From Kutzneria sp. CA-103260 (GTDB taxonomy: Bacteria > Actinomycetota > Actinomycetes > Mycobacteriales > Pseudonocardiaceae): a DNA stretch of 64,000 nt. Position numbers and translations under genes: made by a program. Of the stretch, positions 24,501 to 31,413 are shown one piece after another. The DNA is taken from contig NZ_CP073318.1 of the NCBI RefSeq assembly GCF_018263855.1, positions 2,852,001 to 2,916,000 on the forward strand. The letters run 5' to 3'. Within the stretch, counting starts at the first letter, position 1. Every line of letters begins with the position of its first letter. The notes below the pieces were generated by a model. That model searched no databases. It saw only the letters and a program-made list of their open reading frames with translations, and was not told the origin of the DNA.

Positions 24501-24907
24501 AGTACGCCCAGATCGCCGCCGCCCTCGGCGACCCTGACGGTGCTTCGGCGGCCTACGAGCGGCTGCTTCCGTACGCCGAACTCCACATGACCAACGGCGC
24601 GAATGTCGCCCTGACCGGTGGATCGGTGCACCACTACCTCGGACTGGCCGCGGCGGCCGCCGGACGGGTCGACACCGCCGTCGACCACTTCCGCTCCGCC
24701 GTCGCCGCGAACGCCGGCTCGGGCCTCCTGCCTCGGGTGGCCGAGTCCCGTCACCGCCTCGCCCTTGTCCTGCTGGACCGTGGGGAGCAGGCCGAGGCGT
24801 TGAGCAATGCCAAGGAAGCCAGGGCCATCGCCGTCCGGCTGGGCATGCCGCGCCTGCTGGCCCGGACTACTTGGCCTGCACCTGGCCAAGCTCCGGGAGT
24901 CGGCTGA
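21596..24907 (+). CDS. AfsR/SARP-family regulator with AAA/NTPase domain (copy 2)
   Basis: 1103 residues from GTG 21596, co-directional with and strikingly similar to its upstream neighbour through the DNA-binding, BTAD and NTPase regions (for example 'RRPELAQLAEWRAKA' and 'GQGVAEEGAPAYWPWRQVFRQWL' are shared), diverging more in the C-terminal repeats. Walker A is 'EGVAGIGKST', Walker B 'LVIVIDDLHWAD'. The two genes look like a tandem duplication followed by divergence of the sensing part. Its 3' end overlaps the convergent alpha/beta hydrolase by 41 bp. What it regulates is unknown. Confidence 0.92.
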   Translation: MEIRLLGTVEARDGDVVVPLGPRQQRLVLGLLAWEANRPVSLDRLIAHVWPEDPPRSAAHAIRVAVSGLRSRLSGVVLEAQGTGYLLRCDPMAIDVHRFLALVAQARTTADDQDRLAVLDEALGLWRGPVLADVAPDQTFGAGVEEARLVAVEDRADVLLRLGRHRDVVVELLGLVGVHPARERLVGPLMLALYRGGRASQALEVFRRTRAYLAEELGIDPGAELRRLELAILRNDAELDPPVVAEPTLIGRRPELAQLAEWRAKAASGRAVVVLLEGVAGIGKSTLLDEFGRGGRVLRGQGVAEEGAPAYWPWRQVFRQWLGETEPTVAAEMLGDAADKIARIVPEIRRLAGAERSAEPTAEERFALFDAVTEVVGRIAVGGLVIVIDDLHWADPASLRLFSHLARGAASAPLLLVGAFRPYEMRQVGRGDDVLAEVTRLAGVCRLELAGLSVDEVAQQLTVELGRPCELDEAAAVARRTGGNPLFVREIGRLRRIDLDEVPAGARDAIRQHLRALTPSCRSLLTTASVLSVDIDPVALAAVSGVEIEETLTALDEAVAASVVLPGFRFAHDLVRESLMLDLGEADRARIHLHAAEFFEGRKGHPAQIARHRLAALPLGDPALAVRAAVRAAEQAMTHLAYEDAAHLYDQALTAGGRPHMDLLIGKATAQYLCNDVEPARRTCEEAADLARRTGDAEGLGRAALVMPEQADPLWLPTIRPWCDQALAGLPPEDSLLRAKLLALRTVIDTMAGATDDAVRTGEAAVAMAERLGDPATVIATLRARRHANSGPDGVHVRLAVGDRTVALAGEPAALWGHLWRFDALMQLGRVHEAEVALDRFESARIELPLAQWYLALARASVLQGRGRFADAFACLDRASQLAERGDNPHGVAATEIVRAYYRSATGVGDSVPEMLLRGFASSVMARLTLATLFVAFEDLDRAREHYQTLPPVDRAEIQEWYRLTVYGQYAQIAAALGDPDGASAAYERLLPYAELHMTNGANVALTGGSVHHYLGLAAAAAGRVDTAVDHFRSAVAANAGSGLLPRVAESRHRLALVLLDRGEQAEALSNAKEARAIAVRLGMPRLLARTTWPAPGQAPGVG

Positions 24908-25775
24908 GAGCGTCGGTGGCCTGCTGCCACGCGGGGTCGCCGGCGTGCAGGGCCGACCATAGGTAGGCCCAGGTCATGCGCTGGGTGACGGCCAATCGGT
25001 CGGGATCCTCGTCGTCGGACTCGGCCAGGCTGTAGCCCATGACGCCGCCGAGGTAGTGCTTCGCCCCGGGCAGGGTCAGCAGGGCGTCGGCGCCCGGGCT
25101 GAGGTGGTAGGGCTCGGCGTGCCAGGCAGCACCGCGGGTGGTGAAGAGCGGTTCGTCGTCCTCATCGCCGTAGACGACCAGGGCTCGGGTGGTCAGGTGC
25201 GAGAAGTCGGCGTCCAGGTCGGGGAACCGCTCGCGGGCGGTGTCGGTCATGCCCTCGGCGGTGCCGGTCGGGGCCAGCAGCACGCCGGCGCTGATCCGAG
25301 GGTCACGCAGGTCGAGGCCGTTGGTCCGCGCGCCGAGCAGGGCGCAGGCGGTGTTGGCTCCGGCGGAGTGGCCGACAATGGCGACCCGGGTGGCGTCAAA
25401 CCGGCCAGCGAAGACCGGGGTCTCGATGGCGTCCAGGTTGTCGAGGATGAGCCGGAAGTCGTCGATCCGCGACCGCCAGAACACCGGGTAGCCGGGAGTG
25501 CTCGGGTCGAGGCCGAGCCCACTCAGATGGGTTGGCTGGATGACGGCGAAGCCACGGCTCGCGTAGAAGTCGACGAGGGGCGAGTAGCCGTCCTTCGACT
25601 TCAGATACGGCGAGCTGCCGCCGCCGTGGGACAGGATCACGATCGGCAGGGCGTCACCCGCCAGGGGCGCGGTGACCCGCAACTCCAGCGGGTAGGCGCG
25701 GCCGTCCGCTTTCAGGACGACGGGGTTGACCGCGACGGTCGGGACCGCGTCAGGAACGGGGATGCTGGTGGGCAT
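24867..25775 (-). CDS. alpha/beta hydrolase (platelet-activating-factor-acetylhydrolase-like)
   Basis: 302 residues from ATG 25775. Oxyanion region 'LPIVILSHGGGSSPYLKSKDGYSPLVDFYASRGFAVIQPTH', nucleophile elbow 'VAIVGHSAGANTACALLGA', acid 'ALVVYGDEDDEPLF' and His 'GAKHYLGGVMGY' give a complete triad. No signal peptide, so cytosolic. The large C-terminal His loop and open lid resemble dienelactone-hydrolase/PAF-AH type esterases. Divergent from the XRE regulator (88-bp gap), which is the probable controller. The last 41 bp overlap the AfsR-like gene on the other strand. Confidence 0.87.
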   Translation of the reverse strand: MPTSIPVPDAVPTVAVNPVVLKADGRAYPLELRVTAPLAGDALPIVILSHGGGSSPYLKSKDGYSPLVDFYASRGFAVIQPTHLSGLGLDPSTPGYPVFWRSRIDDFRLILDNLDAIETPVFAGRFDATRVAIVGHSAGANTACALLGARTNGLDLRDPRISAGVLLAPTGTAEGMTDTARERFPDLDADFSHLTTRALVVYGDEDDEPLFTTRGAAWHAEPYHLSPGADALLTLPGAKHYLGGVMGYSLAESDDEDPDRLAVTQRMTWAYLWSALHAGDPAWQQATDALSRLPELGQVQAK

Positions 25776-25863
25776 GAGCCCACTGTGTCGTTGCTGGTCG
25801 GGGCTTAGCCAGGACCAACTCCGTCCTGGGTGACGGCGTGCCGGCGGAGGCATACTGTCGGAC

Positions 25864-26697
25864 GTGATCGACCGGGCCGGGCTGGCCGAGTTCCTGCGCC
25901 GCCGACGTGAGGGCCTCTCGCCTTCGGAGGTGGGCCTGCCCGAGACAACGCGCCGCCGCACACCCGGCTTGCGGCGTGAAGAGGTGGCCGCCCTGGCTGG
26001 TGTGTCGAGCGACTTCTATGCACGCCTGGAGCAGGCCCGCGGCTCCGATCCGTCCGAATCCGTCGTGACCGCCCTCGCCCGGGCGCTGCGGTGCACCCCC
26101 GATGAGCGGGATCATATGTTCCGGCTCGCCGGCGTGCCGGTGCCGCCACGCCAGGTTGTCCGGCACGTCGAGCCGGGGCTTCGCGAACTCGCCGCGCACC
26201 TCGAAGACCTGCCGACGCTGATCTACAACGACCTCGGAGACGTCCTCTACACCAACGCGCTCGACGACGCCCTGGCCTGCCGGGAGGAGCTTCGGGACGG
26301 CAACGTCTACCGGACCTGGTTCACCTGCCGCGAATCCCGTGACCATGTGCCGGAGGCGGACCGGGCCCGGCTGTCGGCGGCCCACGTCAGCGACCTCCGT
26401 GCCACCTACTCGCGTCGTGCCGAGGACCAGCAGATCACCGCGCTGGTCACCGACCTCGCCGCCCACAGTGAGGAGTTCCGGACGCTGTGGGACCGGCACG
26501 ACGTCGCCGTCCGACACGTCGACCTGAAGGACATCCAGCATCCGACGGTCGGACTGATCCGGCTGCGCTGCCAGGTGCTCGTGACACCCGAGGTCGATCT
26601 CCGACTGCGTGTCCTGCTGCCGCTGACGGCCGCCGACGCCGAGAAGCTGGCCCTGCTCCGGGTGATCGGCGCCCAGCGGTTCGCCGAAACCAGTTGA
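25864..26697 (+). CDS. XRE/MmyB-type transcriptional regulator
   Basis: 277 residues from GTG 25864. N-terminal HTH_XRE/HTH_31: 'LAEFLRRRREGLSPSEVGLPETTRRRTPGLRREEVAALAGVSSDFYARLEQARGSDPSESVVTALARAL'. The C-terminal half is the MmyB-like ligand-binding domain ('DLPTLIYNDLGDVLYTNALDDAL', 'LRATYSRRAEDQQITALVTDLAAHSEEFRTLWDRHDVAVRH'), which in relatives binds fatty-acid-like ligands. It is common in Streptomyces next to short-chain dehydrogenases or hydrolases, as here. Confidence 0.9.
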   Translation: MIDRAGLAEFLRRRREGLSPSEVGLPETTRRRTPGLRREEVAALAGVSSDFYARLEQARGSDPSESVVTALARALRCTPDERDHMFRLAGVPVPPRQVVRHVEPGLRELAAHLEDLPTLIYNDLGDVLYTNALDDALACREELRDGNVYRTWFTCRESRDHVPEADRARLSAAHVSDLRATYSRRAEDQQITALVTDLAAHSEEFRTLWDRHDVAVRHVDLKDIQHPTVGLIRLRCQVLVTPEVDLRLRVLLPLTAADAEKLALLRVIGAQRFAETS

Positions 26698-26731
26698 GTC
26701 TCCAGTGGCTGGAGAGTTTAGCGTCACCGAC

Positions 26732-27610
26732 ATGACGATCACGGTCCTGGACACCTACCCGGCCATGCGCGAGATCCTGCGGGCCCCGCAGGCGGACCGG
26801 GCGGAGCCGCTGCGCGCCATGCTGACGCCGGCGGCCGGCATGTACCGGTACTTCCCGGGCGAGGTCGACCTGGTGGCCATGCACCGGATGGGGTCGGGCT
26901 TCCCGCTCGACCGTGACGAGGACCGGTGCCTGGCCGCGCTGGAGACGTTGCACGAGGCCGACGCCTGGGGCCGGATCGGGCACGCGCTGGAGAACGCGGT
27001 AGCGGTGCAGGTCAAGGCGACGCCGGAGATCACCGTGCCGGACATCACCGTCCTGCTGGTACTCGGCGATCCCAGCGACGAGCACTTCATGCGGACGAGC
27101 CTCGGCGAGACCGCGAACGGCAGCGTCAGCGGCTACCTGTTCCTGAACCTGTGGCCGTACGCGGAGAACCTGGCTCGGCTGGAGGCGATGGCCGTGCACG
27201 AGCTCAACCACAACCTCCGCTACAGCCCCGGCAACGTGGTGTGGAACCCGGCCACGGTCACGGTGGGGGAGCATGTCGTGTCCGAGGGCCTGGCCGACGC
27301 GTTCGCCCGTCAGCTGTACGGGGACGAGCTCGGCTACGCCCGCATCGGCGTGCCACACCTGCGTGACGACCAGGTGTTCGCCAAGGTCCGCACCGGACTC
27401 GACGTGACCGGCATGCAGAACTTCACCGCCTGGGTGCTCGGCGACGCGCACGCCGTCCGCTACGGCGGGACCCCGGTGGGGTTGCCGACCGGCGCCGGGT
27501 ACGCGGCCGGCAACCGCCTCGTCGACGCCTACCTGGCCGCCACCGGCCTGACCGCCGCCGAGGCGCTGTTGGTCGACAGCACGGAGGTCATCGCCGTCAC
27601 CAGGGGATAG
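26732..27610 (+). CDS. DUF2268-type putative Zn metalloprotease
   Basis: 292 residues. The HExxH motif is 'AVHELNHNL' (H156 with E157; then H160), and the downstream Glu lies in 'VVSEGLADAFARQLYG', the DUF2268 (COG5504) arrangement. Relatives are described as predicted Zn-dependent proteases with unknown substrate. There is no signal peptide, so it is probably cytoplasmic. ATG 26732 is chosen; a GTG at 26705 in frame would add nine residues. The last 14 bp overlap the convergent SDR gene. Confidence 0.8.
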   Translation: MTITVLDTYPAMREILRAPQADRAEPLRAMLTPAAGMYRYFPGEVDLVAMHRMGSGFPLDRDEDRCLAALETLHEADAWGRIGHALENAVAVQVKATPEITVPDITVLLVLGDPSDEHFMRTSLGETANGSVSGYLFLNLWPYAENLARLEAMAVHELNHNLRYSPGNVVWNPATVTVGEHVVSEGLADAFARQLYGDELGYARIGVPHLRDDQVFAKVRTGLDVTGMQNFTAWVLGDAHAVRYGGTPVGLPTGAGYAAGNRLVDAYLAATGLTAAEALLVDSTEVIAVTRG

Positions 27611-28292
27611 TGCCGTTGGCGTCGAAGTACTCGCCGGTCGGGCCGTCCGGGCCCAGCAGCGCCGCCTCGACGATCACCTTCGCGCCTTGCTCGACCGACT
27701 GGAAACCCTTGTGGTGGTTCAGGTCCGTCGCGGTGTAGCCCGGCTCCACCGAGTTGATCCGCATGCCCGGGAAGGCCTTCGCGAACTGCACCGTCACCAT
27801 GTTGACCGCGACCTTCGACGTCGGGTAGGCCACGAGCAGGGTGTCGTGCTTGCTGATCCCGCTCAGCGAGGCCAGGCCGCTGCTCACGTTCACCACCACC
27901 GGAGCCTCCGACCGCTGCAGCAGCGGCAGGAAGGCGTGCAGCACCCGCACCGTGCCCACCACGTTCGTGTCCAGCGTGGTACGCATCATCTCCGCCGTCA
28001 GCTCCGCCGGGCCGGCCGTCACCCCCTTGGCCGTGATCTCCGCCTGGATGCCCGCGTTGTTCACCAGCACATCCAGACCTCCCGCCGCCGCAACGGCTTC
28101 CGCCGCTGCCGCCACCGAGGCGTCGTCGGTGACGTCCAGCTGCACCGCCGTCCCCCCGACCTCCTCCGCCGCCCTGCGCCCCCGCTCAACGTCCCGGCTG
28201 CCCAGCCACACCTTGTGCCCGGCCGCCACCAGCTGGCGGGCAGCCTCCAGGCCGAGCCCCTTGTTCGCACCGGTGATCAGGATGGTCGTCAT
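27597..28292 (-). CDS. short-chain dehydrogenase/reductase
   Basis: 231 residues from ATG 28292. NADP-binding 'ILITGANKGLGLEAARQLVAAGHKVWLGSRD' (TGxxxGxG), 'VNNAG' and a catalytic 'VNVSSGLASLSG...LLVAYPTSKVAVNMV' with Ser, Tyr and Lys in the normal YxxxK spacing. 'DPTD'-like cofactor preference is not clear, but Arg after the beta2 strand (SRD) favours NADPH. The lone gene with its own 5' region (28293-28415) suggests a carbonyl reductase of unknown substrate. Confidence 0.9.
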   Translation of the reverse strand: MTTILITGANKGLGLEAARQLVAAGHKVWLGSRDVERGRRAAEEVGGTAVQLDVTDDASVAAAAEAVAAAGGLDVLVNNAGIQAEITAKGVTAGPAELTAEMMRTTLDTNVVGTVRVLHAFLPLLQRSEAPVVVNVSSGLASLSGISKHDTLLVAYPTSKVAVNMVTVQFAKAFPGMRINSVEPGYTATDLNHHKGFQSVEQGAKVIVEAALLGPDGPTGEYFDANGTIPW

Positions 28293-28415
28293 GTCACGTG
28301 ACCGTATCGGGTGGTCCGTGCTCCAGGTCAACTACGAGTGGCTGGCCTGGGCTCGGGCCTGATCAAGGCGTGGGCGAGCATGGCTGGGGCGACCCACCAT
28401 CAAGATCACGATCTG

Positions 28416-28913
28416 TTACCGGAGCACCAGGTCACGCTGATACCACGTGCCTGACTTGCCGCCCACGTCGGCCGGGTCAGCCGGACCAACCGGGACGAAC
28501 CCGGCCTTGGCCAGCACCCTCTGGGACGCGACATTCTCGCGGGAGGTGGCCGCCCGCAGCGTCCGCAGCCCGTGCCGCGCCGCCGCCAGCCCACACAGCT
28601 CGCGGACAGTCGCGGTCGCCACGCCGTGGCCGGCAACGTGCTGCGCGACCCGGTAGCCGAGTTCGGCGGTGCCGTCCTCGATGCGGTACAAGTTGAACCG
28701 GCCCACAACCGTGCCATCCTCGGCGACGAGCACGTAGAAGGCGGCGATGCCGGCCTCCTGCTCAGCCAGCAAGGCGCTGTGCCGGTCGGTGAACTGGTCG
28801 TAGTACTCGTCACCGCGGTCGGAGATCGTGGTAGCGAAGTAGGCGCGGTTCGCCAGCTCGAAGGCCAGGACCGCCGGAGCATGGTCAGCATGCAGCCGCT
28901 TCAGGTCAGGCAC
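28416..28913 (-). CDS. GNAT family N-acetyltransferase (RimJ/RimL-type)
   Basis: 165 residues. Acetyl-CoA motif A is 'LGYRVAQHVAGHGVATATVRELCGLAAARHGLRTLRAATSRENVASQRVLAKAGFVPVG', which includes the Q/RxxGxG/A pyrophosphate loop (RVAQHVAGHGVA) and the NxxS/ARVxxKxGF end typical of RimJ/RimL-like enzymes. Substrate may be a ribosomal protein N-terminus or a small amine; not determined. Confidence 0.9.
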   Translation of the reverse strand: MPDLKRLHADHAPAVLAFELANRAYFATTISDRGDEYYDQFTDRHSALLAEQEAGIAAFYVLVAEDGTVVGRFNLYRIEDGTAELGYRVAQHVAGHGVATATVRELCGLAAARHGLRTLRAATSRENVASQRVLAKAGFVPVGPADPADVGGKSGTWYQRDLVLR

Positions 28914-29052
28914 TGCCCAACCCTACCCAGATCGCGCACGCGGGCCACCCGAGTTTCCGCCACCGTTCGCACGATCCGTGGCCGGACACGCCACGCGCCA
29001 AGTCATCTGATGACTGACCGTCTGATACGGGCAAAACGGGCGCGGAGTGGCC

Positions 29053-29081
29053 TTGACATCGGATGTCTGGCTGCCTAGCGT
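29053..29081 (+). promoter_or_regulatory. sigma-70-type promoter for the beta-helix glycosidase
   Basis: TTGACA at 29053-29058 and TAGCGT at 29076-29081 with 17-nt spacing, then about 54 nt to the ATG at 29135. This is the best consensus match in the 28914-29134 gap; the same DNA carries no obvious hairpin or operator. Confidence 0.6.
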
Positions 29082-29134
29082 GGTGGCGCCGCCGCGAGTG
29101 ACCTTCCCGCGCTACCGAGTGAAAGGCGCTGGTC

Positions 29135-31333
29135 ATGAGGCACTTACGGCTGGCTTTGGGCACGGCGGCGGCCGCGGCGGTGATCACCGCGAGCATGGCC
29201 GCGCCGGCGGTGGCGAGCCCGGACAACGCGCTGTACGCGGCCCCGGACGGGTGGGGCCGAACCTGCGTGAAGTACCTGCCGTGCGGACTGGACACGGCAC
29301 TGGACCGCCTGCACAGCGGATCGGTCTTGTACCTCAGAGGTGGGGTGTACCGGCTGACCCAGACGGAAGAACTGACGCAGAGCGGCGTGTCGATCCGGGC
29401 CTACCCGGGGGAGACGCCGGTGCTCACGGGCGCGCGGCGGGTCAGTGGCTTCACGCTGTCCGATCCGAGCAAGAACATCTATGTGGCCCGGGTGCCCCGC
29501 GGCACGGACACCCGGCAGCTGTTCGTCGACGGTGTGCGGGCGGAGCGGGCGCGCACCGCGTTGAACTCGGCGACGTTCACGGCGACGGCGACCGGGTTCA
29601 CCACGCCGGATCCCTCGTTCGCCAAGCTCACCAACGTCGGCGACGTGGAGGTGGTGCAGGAGAACAAGTGGAAGCACATGCGCTGCCCGCTGGCCGGCGT
29701 CACGGCCGACGGCACGGGATCGAACCTGGTGGTGCAGCCGACCTGCTGGCAGGACAACAACACCTCGGTGATCAACAGCCAGTTCCCGTTCAACGGCAAC
29801 GGACTGCCCAAGCTGGACGGCGTGAGCTGGGTGGAGAACGCCTACCAGTTCCTGACCAAGCCGGGGCAGTGGTACCTGGACAAGGCCGCCGGCAAGCTCT
29901 ACTACATTCCGTTGCCGGGCCAGAACCTCGGCCGGGCCGACGTCGAACTTCCGTTGCTGGACAAGCTGATCACGGCCAGCGGCACGCCGGGGCACATCAC
30001 CCCGGTCGACGACACGGCGGGAACCTACCGTGGCGACTGGCAGAACTCGACGGGCCGGCAGCTCGGTGACTTTCAGGACGGCGTGCACGCCACGCAGGCC
30101 GCCGGCGCGTCGGTGAGCTACACGTTCACCGGCACCGGACTCGATGTCCTCGGCGAGACCAACACCGACGGGGGAGCGTTCACCGTCACGGTGGACGGAA
30201 AGCCCGACAAGGCAACGCATTCCGAACACGGCGACGTCCGACTGGCCCAGCAGGTTGTCTACTCGGTGCAGAACCTGCGGCCCGGCCGCCATACCGTCAC
30301 GCTGACCAACGCCGGCGCCAACCTGCTCGTCGACGCGTTCGCCGTGACACCGGAAGCCGTGCGGCCCATCCACGACATCAGCATCTCCGGGATCACCTTC
30401 ACCGGCACCACCTGGACGCTGCCGTCGCACGTCGGCTACATCGACAACCAGGCCGGCGTGCAGTGGGCGGCGCAGGCACCGCACAACCCACTCCGGCCGC
30501 CGGCCGCGCTGGAATTCCACCGGGCCGAGGACATCGCCGTCACCGGCGACACGTTCACGCACCTCGGCGGCGTCGGCGTGGCCTTCGCCGACGGCACGCA
30601 GGACTCGTCCATCACGCGCAACACCATCACCGACACCAGCGCCGGGGGAGTGGCGGTCGGCGAGGTCGACGACTACTACCTGACCGATCCGGCGCGGATG
30701 ACCCTGAACACCACCATTGCCGACAACACCATCACCTCGGTCGGGCAGGACTACCACGACGCCGTCGGCGTCTGGGTCGGCCACGGCCGGCGAACGGTCA
30801 TAGACCACAACGAGATCGCCCACACCCCGTACTCCGGCATCTCGCTGGGCTGGGGGTGGGGTTGGGCCTCACCCTGCGAGCTCCAGGCCAAGCAGGGGCT
30901 GGCGGTGTGCCGGCGCGGCACCATCTACTCCGGCGACAACCACATCACCGGCAACAACATCCATGACGTGATGCGCACCCTGCTCGACGGCGGCCCGATC
31001 TACACCCTCGGCGGCCAGGACCAGCGGGCCGAAAGCACAGTGGTCGGCAACTGGGTGCACGACGCCCCGAACAACAACAACATGCTCTACCACGACGAGG
31101 GCAGCTCCTACTGGGACACCCACGACAACGTGGTGAGCAACCAGACCGGGCGCTGGGTCGGCATGTGGACGCCGACCATCCACGACATCGCCATCCACGA
31201 CAACTTCACCGACAACACCGTGGTGAAAAACCTCGGCACCAACGTGGTCATCACCAACACCACGGTCGTGACCGGCGGCAACTGGCCGCCGGCGGCGCAG
31301 GCCATCATGGCCGCGTCCGGGCCGCGACACTAA
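29135..31333 (+). CDS. secreted right-handed beta-helix glycosidase (GH141-like)
   Basis: 732 residues with a Sec signal peptide (about 1-28, ending 'AAPAVASPD'). After the N-terminal segment 'YAAPDGWGRTCVKYLPCGLDTALDRLHSGSVLYLRGGVYRL', 'SIRAYPGETPVLTGARRVSGF' is the opening of a beta-helix glycosidase, and residues from about 480 to 715 carry repeating 'ITRNTITDTSAGGVAVGE' / 'IADNTITSVGQDYHDAVGVWVG' / 'IDHNEIAHTPYSGISLGWGWGW' coils, i.e. right-handed parallel beta-helix repeats. GH141 (fucosidase/xylanase) relatives share this order. Probably attacks a plant-type polysaccharide side chain. A CBM-like beta-sandwich seems inserted at about 305-405 ('TGRQLGDFQDGVHATQAAGASVSYTFTGTGL'). Confidence 0.75.
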   Translation: MRHLRLALGTAAAAAVITASMAAPAVASPDNALYAAPDGWGRTCVKYLPCGLDTALDRLHSGSVLYLRGGVYRLTQTEELTQSGVSIRAYPGETPVLTGARRVSGFTLSDPSKNIYVARVPRGTDTRQLFVDGVRAERARTALNSATFTATATGFTTPDPSFAKLTNVGDVEVVQENKWKHMRCPLAGVTADGTGSNLVVQPTCWQDNNTSVINSQFPFNGNGLPKLDGVSWVENAYQFLTKPGQWYLDKAAGKLYYIPLPGQNLGRADVELPLLDKLITASGTPGHITPVDDTAGTYRGDWQNSTGRQLGDFQDGVHATQAAGASVSYTFTGTGLDVLGETNTDGGAFTVTVDGKPDKATHSEHGDVRLAQQVVYSVQNLRPGRHTVTLTNAGANLLVDAFAVTPEAVRPIHDISISGITFTGTTWTLPSHVGYIDNQAGVQWAAQAPHNPLRPPAALEFHRAEDIAVTGDTFTHLGGVGVAFADGTQDSSITRNTITDTSAGGVAVGEVDDYYLTDPARMTLNTTIADNTITSVGQDYHDAVGVWVGHGRRTVIDHNEIAHTPYSGISLGWGWGWASPCELQAKQGLAVCRRGTIYSGDNHITGNNIHDVMRTLLDGGPIYTLGGQDQRAESTVVGNWVHDAPNNNNMLYHDEGSSYWDTHDNVVSNQTGRWVGMWTPTIHDIAIHDNFTDNTVVKNLGTNVVITNTTVVTGGNWPPAAQAIMAASGPRH

Positions 31334-31356
31334 GGCCGCATCTCGTCGACCAGCCG

Positions 31357-31406
31357 CATGTGAGTGACTTATATGACTTTTCAGGGTCATATAAGCCACT
31401 CACATG
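31357..31406. terminator. bidirectional hairpin between the two glycosidase genes
   Basis: Left arm 31357-31377 and right arm 31386-31406, 21 bp with a single mismatch around an 8-nt loop (ttttcagg). It sits exactly between the convergent GH141-like and GH31 genes (stops at 31333 and 31414). Confidence 0.75.
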
Positions 31407-31413
31407 CATCGGC

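Noticed and set aside
18252..24907. Tandem AfsR-like genes as an assembly duplication
   Set aside because: The copies differ throughout at codon level and in the C-terminal repeats, so they are real paralogues, not a collapsed repeat.
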